Source of the DNA: an uncultured Lachnospiraceae bacterium
GTDB taxonomy: Bacteria > Bacillota > Clostridia > Lachnospirales > Lachnospiraceae
DNA length: 34,176 bases
Reading direction: 5' to 3'
NCBI GenBank assembly: GCA_900544685.1
Contig: UQWA01000031.1
Location: 1 to 34,176, forward strand
Positions 22,870 to 30,555 of this stretch are shown piece after piece. Positions within the stretch are counted from its first letter, which is position 1, and each line of letters begins with the position of its first letter. Below the pieces are notes generated by a model. The model worked only from the letters and a program-made list of their open reading frames with translations, was not told the DNA's origin and searched no databases. A program made the position numbers and the translations under genes.

Positions 22870-23150
22870 GCCTGCCAGTCTTTCCTCGTCTACTTGCCTG
22901 ATCTACATACATGGGTTACGGTTGCCTTTTGGACTTTGCTGCCCTAAGCCAGCTCATCCGCCATGTACGCCTTGTATCAGATTTCTGTCCGTCAAGCTAC
23001 GATTTCGCTATCCCTTCTTCTCGCCTATACCTCACGATATAAACCTTGGGAGTCGCTTTGGAGTTCGTCGGCAACTACGCCCCTTGTGGACTTTCACCAC
23101 AGACTGACGGCATGTCCGTCATACTTAGAAACGTGCGCCGCAAGGCGCAC
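22870..23150 (-). mobile_element. 5' fragment of a group II intron (probably class C)
   Basis: Read on the minus strand from 23150 the sequence starts GTGCGCC-TTGC-GGCGCAC, matching the group II 5' consensus GUGYG, followed by a GACGG/CCGTC hairpin (23105-23119), GTGGTGAAAGTCCAC (near 23100), and other domain I-like unpaired purine-rich stretches such as GCGACTCCCAAGG. The fragment lacks the reverse transcriptase and domains V-VI; it ends near the toxin promoter. Its first base lies two bases after the T-tract of a terminator, which is the preferred insertion site of class C introns. I rely on recalled motifs, not an alignment. Confidence 0.55.
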
Positions 23151-23152
23151 AT

Positions 23153-23190
23153 AAAAAAGAGAATCGTTCGCGAGAATGGTTCTCTTTTTA
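23153..23190. terminator. Bidirectional terminator at the intron 5' junction
   Basis: GAGAATC (23159-23165) pairs with GGTTCTC (23178-23184), flanked by AAAAAA (23153-23158) and TTTTT (23185-23189). On the minus strand it ends the RelB-like transcript and is immediately followed by the intron 5' end. Confidence 0.8.
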
Positions 23191-23306
23191 TTATTTGGTA
23201 CAAAAAGTATGTACCTTCGATCTCTTCCGGCACTAACGCTGTTCGGGAGCAGAGGGCCCACGAGATCCGGAGGATCTCGGTTTTGGGCCGACTGTAGCGA
23301 AAACTG

Positions 23307-23384
23307 CAAACTCCAGGATCTTTTTATCCGTTTTGGCGAAATGGATCAGTCCTCAGGCTCATTACCAGCCACTATTTCCCATCC
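23307..23384 (-). repeat. Copy B of the segment repeated at 22640-22720
   Basis: This copy contains the last twelve codons and 3' flank of the RelB-like gene. It lacks the strong hairpin present in copy A; the sequence there reads TGCAAACTCCAGGATC. The two copies flank the intron fragment. Confidence 0.8.
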
Positions 23385-23540
23385 AAACTTTTTCATAAAA
23401 TCAATAATTTTCTTTGTTGGTTTCCAGTCATCTTTTTCCATTTCTTTCAATTCTTCCATAGAAAATGAGATCGTTTTACCCTGTTCCAGTTCTTTACGGC
23501 TTCTGTCCAATTTTTCAAGGTATTTTATGTTCTCAGCCAA
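23346..23540 (-). CDS. Small RelB/Phd-like antitoxin-type protein
   Basis: 64 residues from TTG 23540, with AGGAG eight bases upstream. The segment YLEKLDRSRKELEQGKTISF followed by SMEELKEMEKDD resembles the C-terminal, toxin-neutralising part of RelB/Phd-type antitoxins; a full DNA-binding N-terminus is missing. It follows the Rpn-family gene by 34 bases on the same strand and is probably co-transcribed. No RelE/Doc-type toxin gene is next to it, so it is either an orphan, a truncated gene, or a partner of the Rpn nuclease. Its last codons are duplicated inside the type I toxin locus. Confidence 0.6.
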   Translation of the reverse strand: MAENIKYLEKLDRSRKELEQGKTISFSMEELKEMEKDDWKPTKKIIDFMKKFGWEIVAGNEPED

Positions 23541-23574
23541 TTATCATGCTCCTCTGCCTCAAAACCTGCAAGGT

Positions 23575-24558
23575 TTATTCTTGTTCTTCCAGCATCTTTT
23601 TAGCAGTCTTCTCATCCACATCCAGTCTGGCACACAGAATTTTTATTATTTCATCCTCTTCCAGCTGAATTTCCCTCGCCATTTGAATCATTCCAGCCTT
23701 CATTCCAGCCTTCATTCCAGCGTCCATTCCGAATTTCATTCCGGCCTGTTTTCCAGCTTCCCATCCACCTTCATATTCTGCCTCTCGCAGCTTACGTTCT
23801 TCCTCTTCCTTGTTATATTCAAAAATGCTCACTTTTTCTGCCTCCGCTCTATTCTGCTGTAGAAATTCTGCAAGGATTCCATCCCGAATGCATTCATTCA
23901 CTGCCCGAGATACTCCTGCGTCCAAGCCCATTTTCCCCACATACTCCCTCACTCTGTCTACATATTGTGCATATTCTCCCAAAACTTTACACTGTTCCAT
24001 CAACTCTCTGTTATGCCCCTTATTAATATTCAATGTTGTTACTTTTAATTCCAGATCCGGCTCACCAATCAGGCTCTCAAATGCTTCTGACAGATATTCT
24101 GTACGACTGTCTTCCATCTCCTTTATTCCGTTGTAAAATACCAGAAATTTAGGTGCTGGGACCTTTTGCAATGTAGATGAATATAATGACTTGCCGTCTA
24201 CCAGCTTCTGATACTCACTGGCAATATAAAACAGATCTCTCATCGGCATGTTAGGATTATAGGTAGACTGATGTTCATACAGAAACAAATTCGTATCAAT
24301 TATAAATGCCAAATCATTTTTCATTCCCATATAGACTGCATTCTTCAATGTCACAATCTGTAGTTGTTCCGGATCTGAATATGCTGTTCCATTCATCGCA
24401 TTATATAGTGACAACAAATTCACTTTATCTGAAAACAACATTCGAAATATCGTATCTTTGTATTTTCTATTTGCTTTCAATCCATTTGTTTTTAGCTGTT
24501 TCTTTTTTAACTGATTTGTACTCAGTCTCTGATTTCTTTTTGTTTTTCTCTTTGCCAT
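23575..24558 (-). CDS. Rpn-family recombination-promoting nuclease / PD-(D/E)XK transposase-like protein
   Basis: 327 residues. After a basic N-terminus (1-33) comes the PDDEXK fold with KYKDTIFRMLFSDK (33-45), NDLAFIID (81-88) and LFLYEHQSTYNPNMPMRDLFYIASEY (catalytic D82, E95-H-Q97). RpnA-type proteins are DNA endonucleases that stimulate RecA-independent recombination; clostridial genomes carry many copies. The C-terminal part has a charged helix and a degenerate GMKAGM repeat (about 270-295). ATG 24558 has AGGAGG eight bases upstream, but most of this site can pair in a hairpin (24568-24574 with 24581-24587). It is upstream of the RelB-like gene in the accessory island. Confidence 0.88.
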   Translation of the reverse strand: MAKRKTKRNQRLSTNQLKKKQLKTNGLKANRKYKDTIFRMLFSDKVNLLSLYNAMNGTAYSDPEQLQIVTLKNAVYMGMKNDLAFIIDTNLFLYEHQSTYNPNMPMRDLFYIASEYQKLVDGKSLYSSTLQKVPAPKFLVFYNGIKEMEDSRTEYLSEAFESLIGEPDLELKVTTLNINKGHNRELMEQCKVLGEYAQYVDRVREYVGKMGLDAGVSRAVNECIRDGILAEFLQQNRAEAEKVSIFEYNKEEEERKLREAEYEGGWEAGKQAGMKFGMDAGMKAGMKAGMIQMAREIQLEEDEIIKILCARLDVDEKTAKKMLEEQE

Positions 24559-24567
24559 AGGCGTATC

Positions 24568-24587
24568 CTCCTGTTTTTGTACAGGAG
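24568..24587 (-). promoter_or_regulatory. Hairpin sequestering the rpn ribosome binding site
   Basis: In the mRNA CTCCTGT (24587-24581), loop ACAAAA and ACAGGAG (24574-24568) form a perfect seven-base stem containing most of the AGGAGG of the Rpn-family gene. This should lower translation unless the hairpin is opened, possibly by ribosomes on the short overlapping frame that ends at 24522. Confidence 0.55.
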
Positions 24588-24825
24588 TTGCCTGGCAATG
24601 TCTTTATCTCCACATTTTTCGGGTATCTCCTGCATTTTCAAATAATTAATTAGAATGAAAAAGCATAAGATCTCTGAAATGATGTTGAGAATTCGGACAG
24701 TGTATTGCACTGAGATTCGAAAAATATGCTTTTGTGATTCTTATATTAACACTTATCCCCCTTCATTTCAAGCAACTTTTTATAATTATTTATATAACTT
24801 TTTATATGTGTTTATCAAAAAATAA

Positions 24826-24859
24826 TTCAAGTATGCCGAGGCATTCTTCTGAGCATCTC
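24826..24859 (+). repeat. 34-base repeat, copy 1
   Basis: Starts TTCAAGTATGCCGAGGCATT and matches 26181-26214 at 31 of 34 positions. The core is a near-perfect palindrome. The two copies flank the first UroD-family gene in direct orientation. Confidence 0.75.
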
Positions 24860-25080
24860 CGCAATCCTGCCGGAGGCTATATCAGATGGGGAATTGACTC
24901 CCATCACTGATATAAAAAGCAGGAAAAGTTCGTCATCCATAACCAAATTCTCTCTTTCTTTTTCCTTCAAAATTAGTTACTGCGACCCTGTTTTTTTTCC
25001 TGTTTTTTCTGTATGATAAATGCAATCAGATCGTAATAGGAAACCGCAGAACTATGCGATATTTAAAGGAGGTTTTTACC

Positions 25081-26124
25081 ATGTTAACAGCAAAACAGAA
25101 TATGATCGAATGTATGAAGGCAGGAGGACATCCTGACCGTTATGTAAATCAGTATGAAGCTATCAAGCTTTTATTCCACCCATTTATGTTTACCAGTCCT
25201 TCCCCTCAGAAGGGCCAGACAAATATCGTAAATGCATGGGGTGTTACTAACAGTTTTCCTGACAATGTACCAGGTGCTTTCCCGGTTCATACACCAGACA
25301 AAATCGTTGTAAAAGACATTGAGAACTGGAAAGATTATGTAAAAGCACCTTCACTGAATTTTCCACAGGAACTCTGGGATCAGTGCAAAGCTATGTACGA
25401 TGCAGTAGACGGTGAAAAAGCATTCAAGGCTTCTTTCGTTGCTCCAGGACTTTTTGAACAGACACATCATCTGTGTGAAATGGTAAATGCACTGTACTAC
25501 TATGTAGACTACGAAGATGAAATGCATGATATGATCAAATATCTGACGGAATGGGAATTAAAACTGGCGGAAGGTATCTGTGATCACCTTCATCCGGATA
25601 TGATCTTTCACCATGATGACTGGGGCAGCCATGACAGCACATTCCTCAGTCCGGCTATGTTTGAAGATTTCTTCCTGGATTCCTATAAAGAGATCTACGG
25701 TTACTACAAGAGCCACGGCGTAGATTATATCGTACATCATTCTGACAGCTACGCTGCTACACTGGTACCTGATATGATCGAGATGGGTATTGACGTATTC
25801 CAGGGATGTATGAAGACTAATAATGTACCGGAACTGATCAAGAAATACGGTGATAAGATCAGCTTCATGGGTGTTATTGAAAACGCATTTGTTGACCACG
25901 AAGGATGGTCCGATGAAGAGTGTGAAAAAGTTGTTCGCGAAACTATCGCTGACTGTGGCATGCACAGCTTTATTCCTTGTATTGCTCAGGGTGGTCCTGG
26001 TTCTGTATATCCAGGTGTTTACCTGTCACTGGCAAAAGCTATTGATAAAGTAAATCAGGAACAATTTGGATTCACACCAGAAGAACAGGCTGCAATGCGT
26101 CTGCCACACGATATCATGTTCTAA
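25081..26124 (+). CDS. Uroporphyrinogen decarboxylase-fold protein (URO-D/MtaA superfamily), copy 1
   Basis: 347 residues from ATG 25081, set by AAAGGAGGT eight bases upstream; the frame is open from 25054. It belongs to the URO-D barrel superfamily, which contains HemE and corrinoid methyltransferases (MtaA, CmuA). Conserved blocks shared with 27837-28877 are NAWGVTNSFPDNVPG (51-65), FHHDDWGS (176-183), VHHSDSY (218-224) and FQGC (240-243). The zinc motif HxCG of MtaA-like enzymes is HHSD here, so a standard thiol or corrinoid methyl transfer site is absent. HemE function is unlikely. It neighbours a PucR regulator and a second URO-D gene with a transporter, so a catabolic role is plausible; substrate unknown. 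Confidence 0.85.
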   Translation: MLTAKQNMIECMKAGGHPDRYVNQYEAIKLLFHPFMFTSPSPQKGQTNIVNAWGVTNSFPDNVPGAFPVHTPDKIVVKDIENWKDYVKAPSLNFPQELWDQCKAMYDAVDGEKAFKASFVAPGLFEQTHHLCEMVNALYYYVDYEDEMHDMIKYLTEWELKLAEGICDHLHPDMIFHHDDWGSHDSTFLSPAMFEDFFLDSYKEIYGYYKSHGVDYIVHHSDSYAATLVPDMIEMGIDVFQGCMKTNNVPELIKKYGDKISFMGVIENAFVDHEGWSDEECEKVVRETIADCGMHSFIPCIAQGGPGSVYPGVYLSLAKAIDKVNQEQFGFTPEEQAAMRLPHDIMF

Positions 26125-26144
26125 ATCATATTCAGACAATAGTT

Positions 26145-26175
26145 CAGCCGGGTGCATGCACCCGGCTGATTTTTC
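26145..26175 (+). terminator. Terminator after the first UroD-family gene
   Basis: A 24-base perfect palindrome (26145-26168, arms CAGCCGGGTG and CACCCGGCTG) followed by ATTTTTCT. No T-tract on the other strand, so it serves the plus strand only. Confidence 0.9.
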
Positions 26176-26180
26176 TGTCC

Positions 26181-26214
26181 TTCAAGAATGCCAAGGCATT
26201 CTTCTGCGCATCTC
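26181..26214 (+). repeat. 34-base repeat, copy 2
   Basis: Starts TTCAAGAATGCCAAGGCATT; the core AAGAATGCC/GGCATTCTT is a nine-base palindrome with an AA centre. It lies between the terminator of the first UroD gene and the stop of the PucR-type regulator. See copy 1 at 24826-24859. Confidence 0.75.
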
Positions 26215-26222
26215 TGTCTTCA

Positions 26223-27692
26223 TCAGACTATCTCTTCCGTCTTCTCCAAAGCATCCAGAAAATGCATAGAGATATGGCAGTAATTTCGTACCTTCGCATC
26301 ATCCAGATCCACACCCATACTTTCCTGAATCTTTTTCATGCGATAGACCGTGGTATTGCGGTGCATAAATAATTCTGCCGATGTCTGTGTAATGGATCGT
26401 TCATGATCCAGGAAACACAGAAGTGTGTGGAACATCTCATCTCCATTCTGCTTCTCCTTCCACAGACGATAGACTGCCGGCATTACCGCCATAACTTTGT
26501 CTCTGGCAGGTACTCTTGCTGTCAGCAGATATTCCATAGCATAGATTTCAAAATACTGGAATGCTTTCGGCTTCTTCGCCTTCATTCCCCGTTCCAGTGC
26601 ATATTTCGCCTGATGATAGAATCTGGATATCTCTCTGATTCCCTCCTGATCCGGAAGGCTGAAGCCCACACAGACCGGATTGTGCACCACCAGATTTCTC
26701 AGCAGCATACAGGAATCATACTCCTTAGACAGATCTCTTGTAGATAACAGTACCAGATCATCCTGCCATACATAGATGCTGGCATCCGTCAGATTCTGAA
26801 TCAGCATCCGCATCAATGAATTCATCTGACGTCCCTGATTTTCCTTTGCATCCTGTTCCGTAAAACGAATCAGAGTAATATAATACGTATCATCCGGCTT
26901 CCAGTTCATATATTTTAGCTGCATTTCCAGCTTTACCGGATCATACAGTTTCTCCAGCATCACATTCAGAAATACATTACTTGTGCCGGACACAGGATCT
27001 TTCTGCAATGACTGCCCCATTGCTGGTTGCAAAACCTCAATCAGTCTCTCCAGAAGCTGCATGTCCCCCTGATTCAGGCGGCGTTCTTTTGCAATGAGAT
27101 TGATCCGTCCACAAATCATATTATTAAAGTAAAGACATAGTGTAGTTCCGCTCAGATCGATCATCTGGTTCTGTGGCAGAGTATAATTCACTTTGTCGTA
27201 AGAATAAAATTCACTGTTTGCACTGTGGAATTTCATCATATTTACCGCATTCACTGAAGAATATCCATAACGGCTCAGATACGCCCATTCATTGTCCAGG
27301 GCATGTTCTCCATAAACACTGGTTCTTCCCAGCACTTTGTTATTCGCATCAAACAGTACCATCGGATTTTTGAACATCTTATATGCCTGATCCATTGCTG
27401 CCTGATAATTCTGCTGTTCTACCTCTTCCTTGATCTTACTGATCCAGTCTTCATGGGCATCAAAGATAGACTGTACCAGTTCAAACACTCGGGTGATCTC
27501 CATATCATAAATAAGAATCCGGTCACCTTCCCCATCGCAGACAACATAATCCTTTTCCCGATAGATATGTACACAATTCGTCGCATAGGCAAGGCGGGCA
27601 CTGTTCAGAACGGCCGGTGCCTCTTCTCTGATTTCCAGTTTAATATCAAGTTCTGAAATCTGGTTGGCAATCATCCACATACTTAATTTCAA
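26223..27692 (-). CDS. PucR/CdaR-type transcriptional regulator
   Basis: 489 residues with an N-terminal sensory region, a GGDEF-like middle domain (about 260-375) and a C-terminal PucR helix-turn-helix: ITQTSAELFMHRNTTVYRMKKI near 430-452. The start is TTG 27692 with GGGAGG eight bases upstream; the first ATG (27680) is too far from that site. Such regulators respond to small molecules and commonly activate adjacent catabolic genes; its two flanks both carry URO-D-family genes, the likely targets. The 34-base palindromic repeats near it are candidate binding sites. No terminator with a clear T-tract follows it on the minus strand. Confidence 0.88.
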   Translation of the reverse strand: MKLSMWMIANQISELDIKLEIREEAPAVLNSARLAYATNCVHIYREKDYVVCDGEGDRILIYDMEITRVFELVQSIFDAHEDWISKIKEEVEQQNYQAAMDQAYKMFKNPMVLFDANNKVLGRTSVYGEHALDNEWAYLSRYGYSSVNAVNMMKFHSANSEFYSYDKVNYTLPQNQMIDLSGTTLCLYFNNMICGRINLIAKERRLNQGDMQLLERLIEVLQPAMGQSLQKDPVSGTSNVFLNVMLEKLYDPVKLEMQLKYMNWKPDDTYYITLIRFTEQDAKENQGRQMNSLMRMLIQNLTDASIYVWQDDLVLLSTRDLSKEYDSCMLLRNLVVHNPVCVGFSLPDQEGIREISRFYHQAKYALERGMKAKKPKAFQYFEIYAMEYLLTARVPARDKVMAVMPAVYRLWKEKQNGDEMFHTLLCFLDHERSITQTSAELFMHRNTTVYRMKKIQESMGVDLDDAKVRNYCHISMHFLDALEKTEEIV

Positions 27693-27762
27693 ATCTTAGC
27701 CCTCCCAATGTATCTTCCCTTTTACTTCTGACCTGACATCTGCAATATTTTTATTGTACCAC

Positions 27763-27808
27763 AAAAATACAGTCCTGTGGGGGCTGTTTTCCGTCTTCCA
27801 CAGGACTG
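27763..27808 (-). terminator. Terminator after the second UroD-family gene
   Basis: An 11-base stem (27770-27780 with 27798-27808), followed on the minus strand by TATTTTTG. It separates the UroD/transporter transcript from the PucR-type gene downstream. Confidence 0.85.
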
Positions 27809-27836
27809 CTGTTTCCGCTGTTTTTCAATTTCTCTC

Positions 27837-28877
27837 TTATTTTTCAAAATGAGTCATCGGCTTGGTTACTTCCTGACTTTCATCCACAATGACTTCTCCG
27901 CCACGATTAATTGCATCAATGACATCCGTAATAAAATCATATACTCCAGGGAATACAGATCCAGGTTCGCCCATAACGGTTGCCGGAATGAAATAATTCT
28001 TGGAATTTACCTCACTGATGACTTTTCTGGTCTCAGCTTCTACATATTCCTTTGTCCAGTCACCACGGTCTACTTTTCCGTTGTCGATACCACCCTGGAA
28101 AGAGATCTGTCCGCCATAAGTCTTAATCAGATTCGGAATGTCATTGCCATACATGCAGCCCTGCCAGATGTCAATGCCCATCTTAATCATGCTTGGAACC
28201 AGGTTTGCTCCATAGGAATCGCTGTGATGGATAATCAGTTCTACACCATTTGCTTTCCAGTATCCATAGATTTTTTCATATGCAGGCACGATAAATTCTT
28301 CAAACATTTCCGGTGACAGGAAAGAAGATCTCTGGCTGCCCCAGTCATCATGATGGAACAGTGCATCCGGATGAATATGGTCAATGACTTCTTTTGCTAC
28401 CTTCAATTCGTATTCTACCAGATAATCAATGAGTTCATGCATGGCTTCCGGTTCATCATAGAAGTTAATCATACATTCTTCCATACCCATCAGATAATGA
28501 AGTTTTTCAAAAATACCAGGTGCAATAAATGGAGCTACGAAGTACTGATCTCTGTCGATGGCATTTACCTGTGCAATGGTTGGTGCCCATTCTTCATCAG
28601 TAAACTCTGTTCTTGGCATATGTACTTTTTCTTTCCAATTTGTCACATCGTCTACTACTACGAATTCCGGTGAAGTATTCGGGAACATGCCAGGTACATT
28701 CTCCGGGAATTCCATCTCAACGCCCCATCCGTTTTTCCAGGTGCCGCCCTTCTGAACCTGCCCCATGGCAAACAAAGTTGCCGGGTCAAATGCCAGTTTC
28801 ACATATTCAAACTGATTTACGTATTCATCTAGCTTTTCGCCTCTGATACATGCTAATACTTTCTGTTTCGGTGTCAT
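27837..28877 (-). CDS. Uroporphyrinogen decarboxylase-fold protein, copy 2
   Basis: 346 residues, clearly related to 25081-26124 along its whole length: NGWGVEMEFPENVPG, FHHDDWGS, IHHSDSYGANLVPSMIKMGIDIWQGC and GEPGSVFPGVY near the end all match. The MtaA-type zinc cysteine next to the histidine is again replaced by serine. ATG 28877 has GGGGGA nine bases upstream. The gene follows the MFS transporter by 33 bases and ends at its own terminator, so transporter and enzyme form an operon. The pair of divergent-sequence paralogues suggests two related substrates or two subunits; neither can be shown here. No corrinoid protein is encoded nearby. Confidence 0.85.
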   Translation of the reverse strand: MTPKQKVLACIRGEKLDEYVNQFEYVKLAFDPATLFAMGQVQKGGTWKNGWGVEMEFPENVPGMFPNTSPEFVVVDDVTNWKEKVHMPRTEFTDEEWAPTIAQVNAIDRDQYFVAPFIAPGIFEKLHYLMGMEECMINFYDEPEAMHELIDYLVEYELKVAKEVIDHIHPDALFHHDDWGSQRSSFLSPEMFEEFIVPAYEKIYGYWKANGVELIIHHSDSYGANLVPSMIKMGIDIWQGCMYGNDIPNLIKTYGGQISFQGGIDNGKVDRGDWTKEYVEAETRKVISEVNSKNYFIPATVMGEPGSVFPGVYDFITDVIDAINRGGEVIVDESQEVTKPMTHFEK

Positions 28878-28910
28878 AATGATTTCCCCCTTTTTTCACA
28901 TATCATGATC

Positions 28911-30296
28911 TTAATTGTTTTTTCCAAGTTTATAACCAAACTGTAATAACAGTGCACCAGCCAGAACACAGACTGCCGGAATGATCATGAATCCTGCGCA
29001 GACACCGTTCTGCAGTGTGGTCAGCTCTGCTGCATTGGCTTCTGTAAAGTAGGACATATCTGCCATAGCTGATGTATAAGCACCAAGTGCCAGACATCCG
29101 GAGATCAGAAGTCCTCTTGCCACGATACCGAGCTTGATCGGAACGGTAAGTAGTCCCATTACCGTACCGGTTACGTCATAACCCAATTTCTCACCACTGA
29201 ACTGTGCACAGTTCGCATAAAGTTCCGGATCTGCGGTATTGGAAATATACATGAAGAACATCAGAATACTCATCAGTACAATGACGATCGTAGTATTGCT
29301 TCTTAATACAAATGCCAGGAATCCTGCTGCTGCCATAATAATATAAGATAAGATAATACTGTTTTTTCCACCCAGCTTTCCTACCACATGTCTTGCCAGA
29401 TAGGATGCAATGATACCAAGAATATTAGCTGCCAGCATAAACGGTGTCATCAGTCCAGGATTACCGGAAAGATAAGTGAAATAATAAGCTGCCATACCAT
29501 TTACCAAAAAAAATACTACGTATTTCAGCATATCAGAAAGAAGTAATGCGATCAGGTGTGGATTACAGGCAACTGCGTCCATAGCCTTTACCTTAGGCTG
29601 ATCAGCTGCCTGATTCTGCATTACTGCTGCCATGGCCGCTTCTTCTTCAGCGGTTGGTTCATAACCTTTGAACATTACAAAGTGTGCATACATACCTGCA
29701 AACATCAGACAGGCAAATACGAATGCTGTTGCTGCGTAGGAGTTTGCTTCTCCCACAATCGATGCAAAGAAAGAAACGACTGCAGGTCCCACAAAGGAAT
29801 ATACAACAGACGCTGCAGAAGTCCAGATACTTCTGGAAGAAGACAAAGCCATACGGTCTTCCGGCGTCTTTGCTGCTACATTGATCATAGAAATACTTGC
29901 AATAAACGGAAGATTCCATGCAATTCGGCTGGTGATCATCGCAAGTGTGACAAAAACAACCGCCGCCATTCCGTTCCCGATACGGATAAACTGTCCCGCA
30001 TATAAAAACGGTACCAGCCAAGGTGTCAAGATCAGCCAGGAACGGTAACGTCCCCACTTTTTAGCTTTGCCCTTGTTCATAAATGCTCCGTACATCATGG
30101 ATAAGATTGCATCTACCACTGCTGAAATCGTGGTCATAACTGCTACAATTCCCGTACTGAATTTGGCGATGTTGGTGAAGAAATAGGATGCGTAGAAAGT
30201 ATCGATATTCGACATTAACGTAAAGCCAAAATCACCGACACCGAAAAACTTTTTCAGCGATCCACTGATCTTCTTAGGTTCTTTCTGTTCTGACAT
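28911..30296 (-). CDS. MFS/GPH-type transporter co-transcribed with a UroD-family gene
   Basis: 461 residues with about twelve membrane segments, starting with the GPH-like GVGDFGFTLMSNIDTFYASYFFTN and carrying KAKKWGRYRSWLI in the first cytoplasmic loop, the family's loop 2-3 motif. GPH proteins import glycosides or hexuronides, sometimes other small molecules, by sodium or proton symport. ATG 30296 has AAGGAGGG ten bases upstream. It is the first gene of the two-gene unit with 27837-28877, so it probably imports that enzyme's substrate. Confidence 0.88.
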   Translation of the reverse strand: MSEQKEPKKISGSLKKFFGVGDFGFTLMSNIDTFYASYFFTNIAKFSTGIVAVMTTISAVVDAILSMMYGAFMNKGKAKKWGRYRSWLILTPWLVPFLYAGQFIRIGNGMAAVVFVTLAMITSRIAWNLPFIASISMINVAAKTPEDRMALSSSRSIWTSAASVVYSFVGPAVVSFFASIVGEANSYAATAFVFACLMFAGMYAHFVMFKGYEPTAEEEAAMAAVMQNQAADQPKVKAMDAVACNPHLIALLLSDMLKYVVFFLVNGMAAYYFTYLSGNPGLMTPFMLAANILGIIASYLARHVVGKLGGKNSIILSYIIMAAAGFLAFVLRSNTTIVIVLMSILMFFMYISNTADPELYANCAQFSGEKLGYDVTGTVMGLLTVPIKLGIVARGLLISGCLALGAYTSAMADMSYFTEANAAELTTLQNGVCAGFMIIPAVCVLAGALLLQFGYKLGKNN

Positions 30297-30482
30297 AACT
30301 GCTCACCCTCCTTGTGCTATTTTGTGCAAATCACCCATAATTTCCGTTATTTGCAGCTTTCGTATGTCTTATATGTTGTAGTATAAGGGCTTCGCAGAAC
30401 AGTTCCTATGGTATAGAAATACAATTTTAAGATATCTTTTCTCTCTATTTTTGTTTATGAATACCATACAATTTCAGGCCAC

Positions 30483-30523
30483 AAAAAATCCATGGATCAC
30501 TGTGTGAAAAAGATCCATGGATT
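30483..30523 (-). terminator. Terminator after the MglB-type gene
   Basis: AATCCATGGATC (30487-30498) pairs with GATCCATGGATT (30512-30523); on the minus strand TTTTTT follows. It closes the kinase/sugar-binding operon. Confidence 0.9.
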
Positions 30524-30555
30524 CTGATCATTCGTATATTGGATGATACCAGGAT

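Larger units (their letters stand above)
24559..25080. other. Intergenic region between the Rpn and first UroD-family genes
   Basis: Contains the rpn ribosome-binding-site hairpin, an AT-rich stretch (about 24740-24825), one copy of the 34-base repeat (24826-24859), and a structured segment 24866-24923 (outer CCTGC/GCAGG; inner TATATCAG/CTGATATA and ATGGG/CCCAT). An eight-T run near 24990 has no clear hairpin in front of it. No convincing promoter or gene was found. Confidence 0.5.

Noticed and set aside
22760..23154. Plus-strand frames (115 and 63 residues) at the toxin/intron region
   Set aside because: They are antisense to the toxin leader and intron fragment, lack ribosome binding sites and resemble no protein.
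25081..26124. True uroporphyrinogen decarboxylase (HemE) for haem synthesis
   Set aside because: Sequence blocks differ from HemE, there are two divergent copies with a transporter and PucR regulator, and no other haem genes are near.
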